64,000 nt of DNA from Streptomyces asiaticus (GTDB taxonomy: Bacteria; Actinomycetota; Actinomycetes; Streptomycetales; Streptomycetaceae), in NCBI RefSeq assembly GCF_018138715.1, contig NZ_JAGSHX010000003.1:53990-117989 (forward strand), written 5' to 3'. The position numbers and the translations under genes are program-made. Below, piece by piece: positions 16,748 through 25,494 of this stretch (the stretch's first letter is position 1; the number at the start of each line of letters is the position of its first letter). The notes beneath the pieces are model-generated. The model saw nothing but the letters and a program-made list of their open reading frames with translations, was not told the DNA's origin and ran no database searches.

Positions 16748-18161
16748 ATAGTTGTGGGACGGAGACGTTCTGGCGGTTGGTCCGATCGGGTCCCACGGTT
16801 AGCCTGTGCCTCTCGCTGTACCAGCGGCCGCGCTGATCCACCGCTCCAAGGAAGACTTCGTGACCAATCTCCAGGACCCACAGGATATTCCGGACCCTCA
16901 GAACGCGCCCGACGACACGGGCTCGGTAGTGCCGCCTCCCACCTGCCCCGCCCACCGCGGCGCCTCACCACTGTACGGACGGCAGTTCCTGCGGAATCCG
17001 ACCGAGAGCTACCAGCGGATGAGGCACGACCACGGCCAGGTCGCCCCGGTCCTGCTCGAAGCCGACATCCCCGCCTGGCTCGTCCTCGGCTACCGCGAAA
17101 TGCGCCAGGTCCTCGGCGACACCCAGACCTACGGCCGCGACCCCCGCCGCTGGAACCGCTGGAACGAGGTACCGCCCGACTGGTCCCTCATGCCCTGGGT
17201 CGCCTACAGCCCCATGATCCACTTCACAGAAGGAGACGAACACCGGCACCGCTCAGCCGCCGTCAGCGACGCCCTCTCCACCGTCGACCCCTTCGAACTG
17301 CGTGCACACTGCGAGCGCTTCGCCGACGGACTGATCGACCAGTTCGCCGGCAGCGGCAAGGCCGACCTGGTCTTCGACTACGTCTACTCAGTACCCGCCC
17401 TCGCCATAGGCATGATGTTCGGCCTCCCCCAGGACCAGCTCCAGGACATGGCACACGCCCTCACTGCAAGCCTTGACGCCAGCGGAGACGCCATCCCGGC
17501 CCAGCAGCGGGCCGCCGAGATAGTGACACGGCTGGTAACAGCCAAACGTGACACGCCGGGCCCGGACATCACCACCCGGTTCATCCAGACCTCCCCGAAC
17601 CTCACCGACGAACAGCTGGTCGGAGACATCATGGTCATGATGGTCGCAGGCTTTCCCGCCACCTCCTACTGGATCGGCTCCACCATCCGGCTGATGCTCA
17701 CCGACACCCGGTTCGCCGTAACCCTCGCAGGCGGCCGAAGGAGTATCGGCGAAGCCATGACCGAGGTGCTCTGGGCGGACTCCCCCGTCCCCAACGCCAT
17801 CGGACGCTTCGCCATTCGGGACACCATGCTCGCAGGCCAGCGCATCCGCACCGGTGACCTCCTCGTCCTCGGCCTCGCCGCCGCAAACATGGACCCACTG
17901 CTGTGGCCCGACACCACCGCGGGCTTCGCCGGGAACAACGCGTATCTCTCCTTCACCGGCGGCGACTACGGATGCCCCGCCGGCGCACCCGAACTCGCCA
18001 GAATCATCGCCGAGACAGCGATCGAAGTACTGCTCGACCGAGTTCCAGATCTCACCCTGGCCGTCGAGCCCGAAGAACTCGAGTGGATTGACTCCCTGTG
18101 GTGCCGAGCCCCATCCAGCCTCCCCGTCACCTTCACCCCCACACACACCAACCCGGACTAG
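16748..18161. repeat. 1,414-bp duplicated segment, copy 1
   Basis: Identical to 59092-60505 apart from two third-position differences that I can find (17222 C versus 59566 T, and 17228 A versus 59572 C), both silent. The copies are direct repeats 42.3 kb apart. Identity begins at ATAGTTGTGG and ends exactly at the P450 stop (GACTAG). Confidence 0.95.
16860..18161 (+). CDS. Cytochrome P450, CYP157-like, lacking EXXR (copy 1)
   Basis: The GTG at 16860 follows AAGGAAG and gives 433 residues. The heme loop is LSFTGGDYGCPAGAPELAR with Cys372. The K-helix position reads MTEVLWADSP, so Glu302 is followed by Trp305 where other P450s have arginine. The I-helix segment is VAGFPATSYW, without the usual acid-threonine pair. 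The C-terminus ELEWIDSLWCRAPSSLPVTF resembles CYP157 proteins of Streptomyces conservons, a family known to lack EXXR. No conservon partners (kinase-like, roadblock, GTPase) are adjacent. Function is unknown. Confidence 0.88.
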   Translation: MTNLQDPQDIPDPQNAPDDTGSVVPPPTCPAHRGASPLYGRQFLRNPTESYQRMRHDHGQVAPVLLEADIPAWLVLGYREMRQVLGDTQTYGRDPRRWNRWNEVPPDWSLMPWVAYSPMIHFTEGDEHRHRSAAVSDALSTVDPFELRAHCERFADGLIDQFAGSGKADLVFDYVYSVPALAIGMMFGLPQDQLQDMAHALTASLDASGDAIPAQQRAAEIVTRLVTAKRDTPGPDITTRFIQTSPNLTDEQLVGDIMVMMVAGFPATSYWIGSTIRLMLTDTRFAVTLAGGRRSIGEAMTEVLWADSPVPNAIGRFAIRDTMLAGQRIRTGDLLVLGLAAANMDPLLWPDTTAGFAGNNAYLSFTGGDYGCPAGAPELARIIAETAIEVLLDRVPDLTLAVEPEELEWIDSLWCRAPSSLPVTFTPTHTNPD

Positions 18162-18164
18162 TGT

Positions 18165-18434
18165 GAGGACTTGTCCGGCCGATCATGTGACTGCCTCGTG
18201 TCCGGGTCTTTGACGTGGCATGGGGCGGGGTGATCTGACGGATGCGGAGTGGAACGGCCGCGGCCGCTCCTGTCGGTCAGCAATGGGTGTTGTGGCAGGT
18301 GGCGGGATCATAGGCAGGTGATCGACGGGATCCTGCACCGCGTGCGAACCGGGGTGCAGTGGTGTGATCTGCCCGAACGGCTCGGCCGTGGAAGACCGTC
18401 TATGATCTGACGATGCTATTCCGCACGGTGCAGT
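18165..18434 (+). mobile_element. IS5-family transposase 5' remnant
   Basis: After the P450 stop the sequence reads as an IS5-type left end and then the start of a transposase: MGRGDLTDAEW, followed after a frame change by pieces of the normal VIDGILHRVRTGVQW block (18319-18370) and PWKTVYD. It stops at the GH65 gene end. The same MGRGDLTDAEWERLRPL start recurs at 37262. The transposase is frameshifted and truncated to about 70 codons. Confidence 0.75.
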
Positions 18435-21086
18435 TCAGCGAAGTGTGAGGGAATGCAACTGGGGTCCGTCGTCGCCTTCGCCGCCGATCTTCAGCCGCAC
18501 AAGGGCAGCGGTGCGTTCTTCGAGGTCGACTGTGTCCTTCGTCTGCCCGCCTTCGACTGTGGCGGCCGGAGTCCAGTGGTGGCCGTCGCGGGACAGTTCA
18601 ACGGTGTACTGCTTGGGACGTTCGTCGCCCCAGTCGGCGGTCAGAGTCCGGAGCCGGCGGGGACGTTCGAGGTTCACGGTGAGGGCAGGGTCAGGGGTCT
18701 TGGCCTGCCAGAACGTCTGTGCATCGCCGTCGACTGCCGCAACTGCCGGGGAACTCGGATCGGATGAGTCGGCGCTGATGGCCGCGCATCGGGCAAGGTC
18801 GATCGTGGGCGCGAGATCCGGGCGGCGGGTCGGCACCTTGAGCTGCTGGCCGGGTCGGAGGTTCTTCGAGTGTCCGCGTACCTCAACCGGCATGGCAGCA
18901 CCGTTGAGTAGTCGCACCGTGGTCTGGTGCGGGCCGATCTCCATGGTGAACTTCCTTCCCTGCCAGGAGAGTTCGCGCATCGATATGCCGGTCAGCTGCG
19001 GCGGTAGGGTTGGGTCGAGGTACACGCGATCGTCCCGCCAGCGCATTCCCGAATAGCCGTAGAGGAACTCCTGGAGGAAGCCGCCCGTTCCGGTCATGAA
19101 GGTGAACGCTCCGCCGGAGCGCGCTTCGGCGAACTGCTCGAACGGGGCCCGGATGAAAGGATCGACGCTCCGCTTGGTGTAGGTCATCGCCGCGCAGCCC
19201 GGGTCGCCCAGCTCGCTGGAGATGATCGAATGCACGCTGTCGGTCATGCTGGGCCCGTCCGGATCGGTGCGTGGCACGTAGCGAGCCATGTCGGCACGGG
19301 TGACTTCCGCCGACTGCGGGTTTTCCCACGGGTAGCGCATCAGTACCACGTCGGCCTGTTTGATCCTCTTACCTGCGTAGCCGTCGTACTCCGGGTGGGT
19401 TCCGGTCTTCGCGTCGAACGGGATTCGAAGGCTGTCCGCCACACGCGACCATTGGGGGTTTGCGGGTTGGCCGAAGATCTTGGCGGCCTGTACTGCGAAG
19501 TGCAGCGAGTCTCGGGCAGCCATATTGGTATAGGCACTGTCGTCGATGTTCTCGACGTACTCGTCCGGAGGTGTCACCCCGTTGATGCTCGAGGAACCAT
19601 CGGCATTGCGCGTGACCCGGCTGACCCAGAAGTCTGCGACTCCCCGGAGTATCTCCGCACCCTTGTCTCGCAGCCAGGTCCGGTCACCGGTGGCAAGCCA
19701 GTACTGCCATACCGCGAGGGAGATGTCGGAACTGATGTGTTGTTCATAGCGTCCGGTCGAGGCCCAGGAAGGAGTGTCTTCCAAGCCCGATAGTGCGCTC
19801 TCCCAGGGGAATCGCGTTCCTGAGTAGCCTCCGTCCTTGGCGTACTTGCGGGCAGCGTCGATTCTGTTTATGCGGTACTGAAGCATGGATTTCGCGATGT
19901 CCGGATGCTGTGCGAGCACGCTCGGGTACATCCACGTTTCGGTGTCCCAGAAGACATGCCCGTTGTAGCCGTCGCTGGACAGCCCGGCGGGCGAGGGGCT
20001 CCACGGTGATCCGGCGCGGACGCTGGCCAGCAGGTAGAACTGGCTGGCGAGCACCTGGCGCCGGAGCCGACTGTCGCCTTGCACCTCAACTCGCGCCCTC
20101 CAGAGCTTCCGCCATGCGGCGGCGTTCTCTGCGGTGAGCCGGGCCCAGCCCACCCTGGTGGCGTCGGCGGACTGCTGCCGGGCGGTAGCCAGCGCATCCG
20201 TCGAGTCCTGGGTGCTGGCGATGCCGACAAACTTCGTGACGTTCACGGGGACCCCTGCGGTGACCCGCACAGTTGCCCGCTGTCCGGTTACGTCACCGCC
20301 CATAGGCGTGATGCGCCCAGGTGCGTCGAGTTGGGAAGCGATGGCGACCTGAGTGCTGTTGCCCTCGGCACGACGTGTTTCCCATACCTGGTGTTTGTCC
20401 TCACTGCTGCCGCGTACGGGACTCTTCAGGTGCTCAGCCGCACGGTCGTCGATCAAGTCGGTCACCGTTGCGGTGCCTGTCCATCGAGGCACCATCTCAA
20501 GGTGGACAACGGCCACATGCTTGCGTGCGCGGTCGGCGACCAGACGGTAGCGAAGATCAGCGGTGCGGCCAGAGGGAGAGGTCCATCGCGCCGTGGTGGT
20601 CAGGGTGCCGGTACGAAGGTCGAGACTCTGCCGGTACTTCGAGACCTTGCCCGCGCCGAGGGCGGCAGAGGCGCCGCTCTCCCCTTCACTGATGTCCAAA
20701 CTGGACCAGGCGGGCAGGCTGGGCTTGACGGCGGTTGTGTCCGGCGGCGTCGAGTAAAGGCCCGCGAGCTCGAACTGAGTGGGTATGGGCTTGTCCGCCC
20801 AGCCCTGGCCGGCCGCTGGAATCCGCGCGCCGAGGTAGCCGTTGCCGACGAACGTCGGGTGGCAATCCCGCTGTGCGTCGTCGGTGGAGAGCACCCAACC
20901 GCCGCTGCCGTCCGTGGCGACCTTTCCCCACTCTGCCGCGCCAGTGGAGCGCGGGATTGCTGCTGCGGACGACTGAGTTGTGAACACAAAGGCGACTGCC
21001 AAGGCGGCCGAAAGTGCGGATTTCGCCGCTGCCTCAGCTCGTCGGGGGCCGATGGGCCAGTTTCTGCGGAGTGGTGAGCTGCACAT
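18435..21086 (-). CDS. Secreted glycoside hydrolase family 65 protein with C-terminal discoidin-like domain
   Basis: An 883-residue protein with a basic N-terminus, a hydrophobic signal helix (SALSAALAVAFVFTTQSSAA), an N-terminal beta domain, and an alpha/alpha barrel. The barrel contains FWDTETWMYPSVL, AARKYAKDGGYSGTRFPWES and NGVTPPDEYVENIDDSAYTN, where Glu509 in PDEY is the expected catalytic acid of GH65. A C-terminal F5/8-type domain (about residues 750-883) contains DGDAQTFWQAKTPDPALTV and DWGDERPKQYTVELSRDG. Relatives include acid trehalases and glucosylgalactosyl-hydroxylysine glucosidases; phosphorolysis is less likely for a secreted enzyme. Substrate is not determined. Confidence 0.88.
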   Translation of the reverse strand: MCSSPLRRNWPIGPRRAEAAAKSALSAALAVAFVFTTQSSAAAIPRSTGAAEWGKVATDGSGGWVLSTDDAQRDCHPTFVGNGYLGARIPAAGQGWADKPIPTQFELAGLYSTPPDTTAVKPSLPAWSSLDISEGESGASAALGAGKVSKYRQSLDLRTGTLTTTARWTSPSGRTADLRYRLVADRARKHVAVVHLEMVPRWTGTATVTDLIDDRAAEHLKSPVRGSSEDKHQVWETRRAEGNSTQVAIASQLDAPGRITPMGGDVTGQRATVRVTAGVPVNVTKFVGIASTQDSTDALATARQQSADATRVGWARLTAENAAAWRKLWRARVEVQGDSRLRRQVLASQFYLLASVRAGSPWSPSPAGLSSDGYNGHVFWDTETWMYPSVLAQHPDIAKSMLQYRINRIDAARKYAKDGGYSGTRFPWESALSGLEDTPSWASTGRYEQHISSDISLAVWQYWLATGDRTWLRDKGAEILRGVADFWVSRVTRNADGSSSINGVTPPDEYVENIDDSAYTNMAARDSLHFAVQAAKIFGQPANPQWSRVADSLRIPFDAKTGTHPEYDGYAGKRIKQADVVLMRYPWENPQSAEVTRADMARYVPRTDPDGPSMTDSVHSIISSELGDPGCAAMTYTKRSVDPFIRAPFEQFAEARSGGAFTFMTGTGGFLQEFLYGYSGMRWRDDRVYLDPTLPPQLTGISMRELSWQGRKFTMEIGPHQTTVRLLNGAAMPVEVRGHSKNLRPGQQLKVPTRRPDLAPTIDLARCAAISADSSDPSSPAVAAVDGDAQTFWQAKTPDPALTVNLERPRRLRTLTADWGDERPKQYTVELSRDGHHWTPAATVEGGQTKDTVDLEERTAALVRLKIGGEGDDGPQLHSLTLR

Positions 21087-21624
21087 GTCTCTCCCTGGGG
21101 AGCGATCGGTATCCCTCGGCTGTCATGTGGGACCAAGGGCCGTGGGCTCGCGGATTGCGGCAAAGAACGATGGCCGAGCAGTCCGTAGTTGACGAATGGC
21201 CACTCGGCGCCGTTCATGACCGAGACCATGTCGGTGGCGATGCCGGGACCTGGGCGGGGGAAACGCCCGCCGACGTCTTCAGCGCCGTGGGAGCGGCAAT
21301 GCCCTGCGCCGGAACTCGGGCCATGTGCAATAACGGCCTCGGTGCGGCAGCCCCCCCCGGCATGAACGCGGACTCCCTTCCGTTCCACCGGTCTCTACCA
21401 CCGCGGGTACGTTAAGCCGGGAAAAATTCTGGGGTCAAGAGTTGCAACAACAGCTCTTCATATGCGTCCGAAAAGTGCATTAATGCCATACTTTACACAT
21501 AAAGGAATGAAAAGAGGCGGGCGCGCATCGGTCGACTTTCGGCCAACGGCTTAAGCGGCCTGGGGAGTCCGCAGTTTCGCCACGGGATCTCCATTCCAGA
21601 GCGGCAAAACCACACGTGATGGCA
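21087..21624. other. Upstream region of the GH65 gene; no gene seen
   Basis: The region turns AT-richer near 21420-21510. An imperfect palindrome, GAGTTGCAACAACAGCTC at 21439-21456, could be an operator of the LacI type often found with sugar hydrolases, but this is weak. No protein-like frame is evident. Confidence 0.35.
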
Positions 21625-21656
21625 GCCGGCGTCCAGCTCCGGAGCTGGACGCCGGC
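21625..21656. terminator. Perfect 32-bp palindrome, probable terminator
   Basis: A 16-bp perfect stem with no loop, centred on CTCCGGAG. It lies about 40 bp beyond the end of the GH3 remnant on the minus strand, the usual place for a Streptomyces terminator lacking a U-tract. Confidence 0.7.
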
Positions 21657-21693
21657 CCTCCCGACGGTCTGGCGCGCCTCTGGCGCCATGCCG

Positions 21694-22010
21694 TCAGGCC
21701 GTACCGCAGAGCAAGAGGGGGTTGTAGTTCTTGTCGCCGATGTTGATCGGTTCCTGGGACTGGCTGTGGGACCAGGTGACGGGGAGTTTGCCGGTAAAGG
21801 GGCGCTTACCGAAGAGGACCTCGGCGACTCCTTCGCCTTCGCTGCCGGGGAGCCAGGACATCACGAAGGTGTCCACGTTGGGCAGTTGGGCAGTTGGGCA
21901 GTGACGATCTGGGGGCGGCCGGCCACGTCGAGGACGACGCAGGTCTTGATGGCGGAGCAGACCTGGTCGATGTTCGCCCTGTCGGCCGCGGAGAGGTTCA
22001 GGGTGTGGTC
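21694..22010 (-). pseudogene. C-terminal remnant of a GH3 beta-glucosidase
   Basis: Two frames together give DHTLNLSAADRANIDQVCSA, CVVLDVAGRPQIVTAQLPN, then DTFVMSWLPGSEGEGVAEVL, GKRPFTGKLPVTW and INIGDKNYNPL. This is the C-terminal alpha/beta sandwich of GH3 beta-glucosidases. The frame is broken at 21877-21900, where the 8-bp unit GTTGGGCA occurs three times; two copies would restore the frame. The N-terminal barrel with the nucleophile is gone, replaced by an IS701-type fragment from about 22015. The protein would have hydrolysed beta-glucosides outside the cell. Confidence 0.85.
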
Positions 22011-22017
22011 GCCCACG

Positions 22018-22676
22018 CCTACGTCGCCCAGGCCTGGAAGGATGTCAAGCGTCCAGGAGGGTGGACGGCCGTGGAGCGTTACTTCCGCGATGGGCACACC
22101 GAGACCTGGTGGGCCGCTGATGCCCACCTGGGCAGATACGGCCCCGATTCGCCCTGCCGCCTGATCGTGGCCACCACCGAGGCGGCCGCCCTGCCGGAGA
22201 AGGCCACCTGGTACCTGGCCACCAACCTGCCCCATCCCGACGCCCCCCACGCCCTCACCGGCCCGCATCCGCCGGCCGACCTCGCCGAGATCGTCCGTCT
22301 CTACGGCCTGCCGCCGTGGATCGAGCAGAGCTGCAAGCAGGTCAAGGACGAACTCGGCTGGGCCGACTTCCAAGTCCGCTCCGACCGCGCCATCCGCCAC
22401 CAGATCCTGGTCAGCTGCGCCTTCTCCTTGTGTTGGGACCAGTTGTCCGTCCCCGGACCTCTGGATGCCGCCGCGGCTGGCCCATGCCCCGATGAGGGGC
22501 CACAGAGGGGCCCAGCCGCACCCCACCAGCCCCAATTGCCCTGCTGGCCCAAGGCCTTACGCGCCACCCGTTCCTGGCTCACTCCCGCCATCACCCTCAA
22601 CCGGTGGTGGCGAGCCTGGACGGACAACGACCCACTCTCCGAGCCCCAAGCCCTGACCAACGCGGTCACCATCTGA
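22018..22676 (+). mobile_element. IS701-family transposase C-terminal remnant
   Basis: The plus frame reads AWKDVKRPGGWTAVERYFRD, then TETWWAADAHLGRYGPDSPC, TWYLATNLPHPDAPH, and the DDE-domain end ARLYGLPPWIEQ-like block LPPWIEQSCKQVKDELGWAD, ending TNAVTI. This is the C-terminal part of IS701-type transposases; the first two thirds are missing. Its left edge cuts the GH3 gene. Confidence 0.8.
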
Positions 22677-22699
22677 CACGGCATTGACCTCTACTGTCG

Positions 22700-23225
22700 G
22701 GATTAAGACCGACCGGCAAATGGATCACTTGAGGCGGCGGCTGGTGGGTCGGCCATCCCAGCGGTAGCAGCTGCGTGCCCCAGCGGGATGGCGCGGACGT
22801 CGCAGGCGGCGGAGCGCTTCAGCCCCTGCTTGCCCCGGTCGACCGGCGAACGGCCGGTCTTCTCCCCGCCGGACGGGGCCTTGGTGATGCAGCCGTCCAC
22901 CGAGATCTCGCCAAGGTCGAGGCCGATCATCCGGTCGTAGGCGTCCAGGGCGAGAGCGTACAGCGCTTCGGAAATCCCTTGCCGGGACCACCCTTTGAGG
23001 CGTCGGCGGATGGTGCGGTCCGACCACCCGGGCGTGGAGTTCCGCTCGTAGCCGGAGCCATGGACCAGCGCGAGCACGACATGCTCGAAGACGGTTCGGT
23101 CGGGGATCCGGCGGCGGTGTCAGCCCAGCGGATGGCCGACGACGAACTCCTCCCGGACGGGGAGGAGCGCGGCGAACTGGCCCCACACGGGTTCGAGCAG
23201 GCAAGCCGGCAGCGCGGGCGCGGCC
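22700..23225 (-). mobile_element. IS5-type transposase, nonsense-mutated and truncated
   Basis: One minus frame reads LEPVWGQFAALLPVREEFVV then GHPLG, a TGA, then HRRRIPDRTVFEHVVLALVH, GSGYERNSTPGWSDRTIRRR and LGEISVDGCITKAPSGGEKT, with the first DDE aspartate in VDGC. It breaks after KQGLKRSAACDVRAIPLGHA. The stop codon in the first quarter and the missing 3' half make it dead. The 5' end (23200-23250) recurs almost identically at 25505-25572, where another transposase remnant follows. Confidence 0.75.
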
Positions 23226-23306
23226 GTCCTTCGTGATCACTCGCCATAGAGATGCATGAGGTACGCGCAGAGCGGCGGGTCGACCGACCCTGAGCTCAGG
23301 GCAGGT

Positions 23307-23999
23307 TCACCACGGGAGGTTCCCGGATCGGTCGATGAACTGTCCCGTCGGCCCGTCCGGGCCGATCGTCGCGAGGGTCACGATGGACTCCGCGCCGTCG
23401 GCGACGCTGTGCCCGAGGCCGCCGGTGAAGTCGGTCGCGGTCTGCCCGGGGTCTGCGGCATTGACCTTCACGTCCTCCAGTTCCTTGGCGTACTGCGTCG
23501 TGAGCATCGTGACCGCGGCCTTCGAGGCGCAGTAGAGGGGCAGGGCATACTGCGACTCGATCCGCGCCGGGTCCTGGGTCATGCTGAAGGAGCCCATCCC
23601 GCTGGACACGTTGACGATGACGGGGTTCGGCGACGTGCGCAGCAGCGGGAGGAAGGCGTGCGTGACGCGCACGATCCCGACGACGTTCACGTCGAGCACG
23701 GCGCTCACGTCCGCCGCGGTGTACTCCTCGACAGGGCCGACCTTGCCGAGGACGCCGGCGTTGTTGACCAGGACGTCGATCGTTCCCTCATGCGCGGCGA
23801 CATCCGCGGCCGCGGCCTGGACCGAGGCGTCGTCGGTCACGTCGATCGAGACGAACCGGGCGCCGAGCGACTCGGCCGCGGCCCGGCCGCGCTCACGGTG
23901 GCGGGCACCGAGGAGGACGGTGTGCCCCGCCTCGACGAGGCGACGAGCGGTTTCAAAACCGAGGGACTTGTTGGCCCCGGTGATGAATGTGGTGGTCAT
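23307..23999 (-). CDS. Short-chain dehydrogenase/reductase
   Basis: A 230-residue SDR starting MTTTFITGANKSLGFETARR, with LVNNAGVLGK, NVSSGMGSFSM, the catalytic ALPLYCASKAAVTML (YxxxK) and NAADPGQTATDF. Carbonyl-reductase-like proteins of this type reduce ketones or aldehydes with NADPH. The start has a strong AGGAGGAG site. Its 125-bp upstream region is nearly a copy of the one in front of the monooxygenase-fold gene at 25133, including a TGGTAC-N5-GTACCA palindrome, which suggests control by the MmyB-like regulator at 24152. Confidence 0.9.
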   Translation of the reverse strand: MTTTFITGANKSLGFETARRLVEAGHTVLLGARHRERGRAAAESLGARFVSIDVTDDASVQAAAADVAAHEGTIDVLVNNAGVLGKVGPVEEYTAADVSAVLDVNVVGIVRVTHAFLPLLRTSPNPVIVNVSSGMGSFSMTQDPARIESQYALPLYCASKAAVTMLTTQYAKELEDVKVNAADPGQTATDFTGGLGHSVADGAESIVTLATIGPDGPTGQFIDRSGNLPW

Positions 24000-24093
24000 G
24001 CTGGCTCCTCCTGGTCCGAACAGCACGGTCGTGCGCTGTTCACGCACTCCATGCTTGGTCCCCGGGAGGGCTGGCGGGAGCTACGGGACTTCC

Positions 24094-24110
24094 TGGTACC
24101 GCGCGTACCA
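24094..24110. promoter_or_regulatory. Operator-like palindrome before the SDR gene
   Basis: TGGTACCGCGCGTACCA: two 6-bp arms in a 17-bp site, 95 bp upstream of the SDR start. It is followed, in the direction of the gene, by GAAGTCCCGTAGCTCCCGCC, which is repeated exactly after the second palindrome. Confidence 0.7.
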
Positions 24111-24151
24111 CCCAGCAGCCCGGTCCACCGGACGAGACAGAACGCGGGCCT

Positions 24152-24985
24152 TCATCCCTGAGGAGACATCCTCTGGACCCCAATGGCCGCAAGGAATTCG
24201 AGTTTGCCGCGCGCGTCGGTGCCTGGCTGCGGCGTGTACACCACGAGGCGAAGGTTCGTGTCCTGGGTATTGAGGATGTCGGAGTTCATGGCGATGTCTC
24301 CGACATCCGGGTGCTGGACGAGTTTGTGCGCACTCTGATGACCGCCCACCGCTCGACGGCTCCACAACTCGCAGAACCGTGGGCTGAGGTTCAGCCTCAA
24401 TACCAACGCCGCGAGGTCGGGGTCGTCGGGGTACCGGCTCGTCGTCGCGCGCAGGTCGGCGACGAGGGACTCCTCGAACGCCACCCGCTCGGCCGCCGTC
24501 TGCCGGACCCGGGGCAGCTCACCCAGGAACTGCCAGACCAGGACGTTGCGGCCTCCCACATCGCGGACCGTGGGATCGCCGAACGTGGCCGCGAACAGCG
24601 GATTCCAGTGCAGCAACTGCCAGGTGGCGTCGTAGATCGCCAACGGGTTGCCGGCGAGCTGGTCCACGATCCGGTACAGGCTCCCTGGGATCATCCGTGG
24701 AACCCGGCTCGGATCCGCTGCATGACCGGCCATGCGCAAAAGGTGAGCGTGCTCGTCGTCGGACAGGTGCAGGGCGCGAGCCAGGGCCGAGCAGACCTGC
24801 GCCGAGGGTGTCGCCACCCGTCCCTGCTCCAGCCGGACCACGTACTCGACCGAGATGCCGGCCAGCGTCGCCAGCTCCGCGCGTCGCAGACCGGGGACCC
24901 GACGGGGTGAGCCGTGTGCGAAGCCCGCCGTGGCGGGGTCCAGCCGGTCCCGCCACGCCCGCAGCGCGGCACCGAGTTGATCCAT
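24152..24985 (-). CDS. XRE-type regulator with MmyB-like ligand domain
   Basis: The 277-residue protein begins MDQLGAALRAWRDRLDPATA. The HTH is LRRAELATLAGISVEYVVRL followed by EQGR, and the C-terminal PAS-like MmyB domain includes NPLAIYDATWQLLHWNPLFA, LSPRFCELWSRRAVGG and the late RLVVYTPQPGTDA. In Streptomyces such regulators usually control an adjacent SDR gene and may bind a fatty acid. Start at 24985 has GGGAGG eight bases upstream. It lies between the SDR gene and the monooxygenase-fold gene, whose promoters carry matching palindromes; the second palindrome is also 36 bp before its own start. Confidence 0.9.
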   Translation of the reverse strand: MDQLGAALRAWRDRLDPATAGFAHGSPRRVPGLRRAELATLAGISVEYVVRLEQGRVATPSAQVCSALARALHLSDDEHAHLLRMAGHAADPSRVPRMIPGSLYRIVDQLAGNPLAIYDATWQLLHWNPLFAATFGDPTVRDVGGRNVLVWQFLGELPRVRQTAAERVAFEESLVADLRATTSRYPDDPDLAALVLRLNLSPRFCELWSRRAVGGHQSAHKLVQHPDVGDIAMNSDILNTQDTNLRLVVYTPQPGTDARGKLEFLAAIGVQRMSPQG

Positions 24986-25020
24986 GCACACCATCCTCCC
25001 GCACACCCCGCCCCGCTGGG

Positions 25021-25037
25021 TGGTACGCGCTGTACCA
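25021..25037. promoter_or_regulatory. Operator-like palindrome between regulator and monooxygenase-fold gene
   Basis: TGGTACGCGCTGTACCA, the same 6-5-6 design as 24094-24110. It is 36 bp upstream of the XRE start and 96 bp upstream of the GTG at 25133, so one site can serve both divergent genes. Confidence 0.7.
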
Positions 25038-25132
25038 CGAAGTCCCGTAGCTCCCGCCGACGCTCCCCGGGGGCTCAGTGTCGATTCGTGAACGGCGCAC
25101 AACGATGCTGTTCGGAGTCAGGAGGAGCAAGC

Positions 25133-25456
25133 GTGACCACCACGTCGAACCACTACGTCACCGTGCTGTGGGAAGCCCGGGCCAATCCCGGGAAGGAAGC
25201 CGCGATGAAGGCGTTCATGACAGCCGCCGTCACCGCGTCGCGCTACGACGCGGGCAACATCGACTATGAGGCTCACCAGGTCGAGGGAGAACCGGGCGCG
25301 TTCGTCATCTTCGAGCGCTGGCAGAGCCGCGAGGCCCTCGAAGGCCACCTGCAGGCACCCCGCATGCAGGACCTGGTGCCCCAACTGCTGGAACTGATGG
25401 ACGGCAGCGTCGAGGACGGGATCCGCTTCCTGCAGCCGTTCCGCCCGGCACGGTAG
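25133..25456 (+). CDS. Antibiotic biosynthesis monooxygenase (ABM) domain protein
   Basis: A 107-residue protein beginning VTTTSNHYVTVLWEARANPG with GKEAAMKAFM, ARYDAGNIDYEAHQ-like ASRYDAGNIDYEAHQVEGEP, and FVIFERWQSREALEGHLQAP. This is the dimeric ferredoxin-like ABM/YgiN fold, which includes quinol monooxygenases and heme-degrading enzymes but also many proteins with no known reaction. The GTG has GGAGGAG eight bases upstream. Its leader is a near copy of the SDR leader, so the two genes probably respond to the same signal. Confidence 0.85.
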   Translation: MTTTSNHYVTVLWEARANPGKEAAMKAFMTAAVTASRYDAGNIDYEAHQVEGEPGAFVIFERWQSREALEGHLQAPRMQDLVPQLLELMDGSVEDGIRFLQPFRPAR

Positions 25457-25494
25457 GCCGACCCGGAGCACGGCGGTCGTGTTCGTCGTCCTCC

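Noticed and set aside
16860..18161. Complete conservon (cvn operon) around the EXXW P450
   Set aside because: No histidine-kinase-like, roadblock, DUF742 or GTPase gene is next to either copy.
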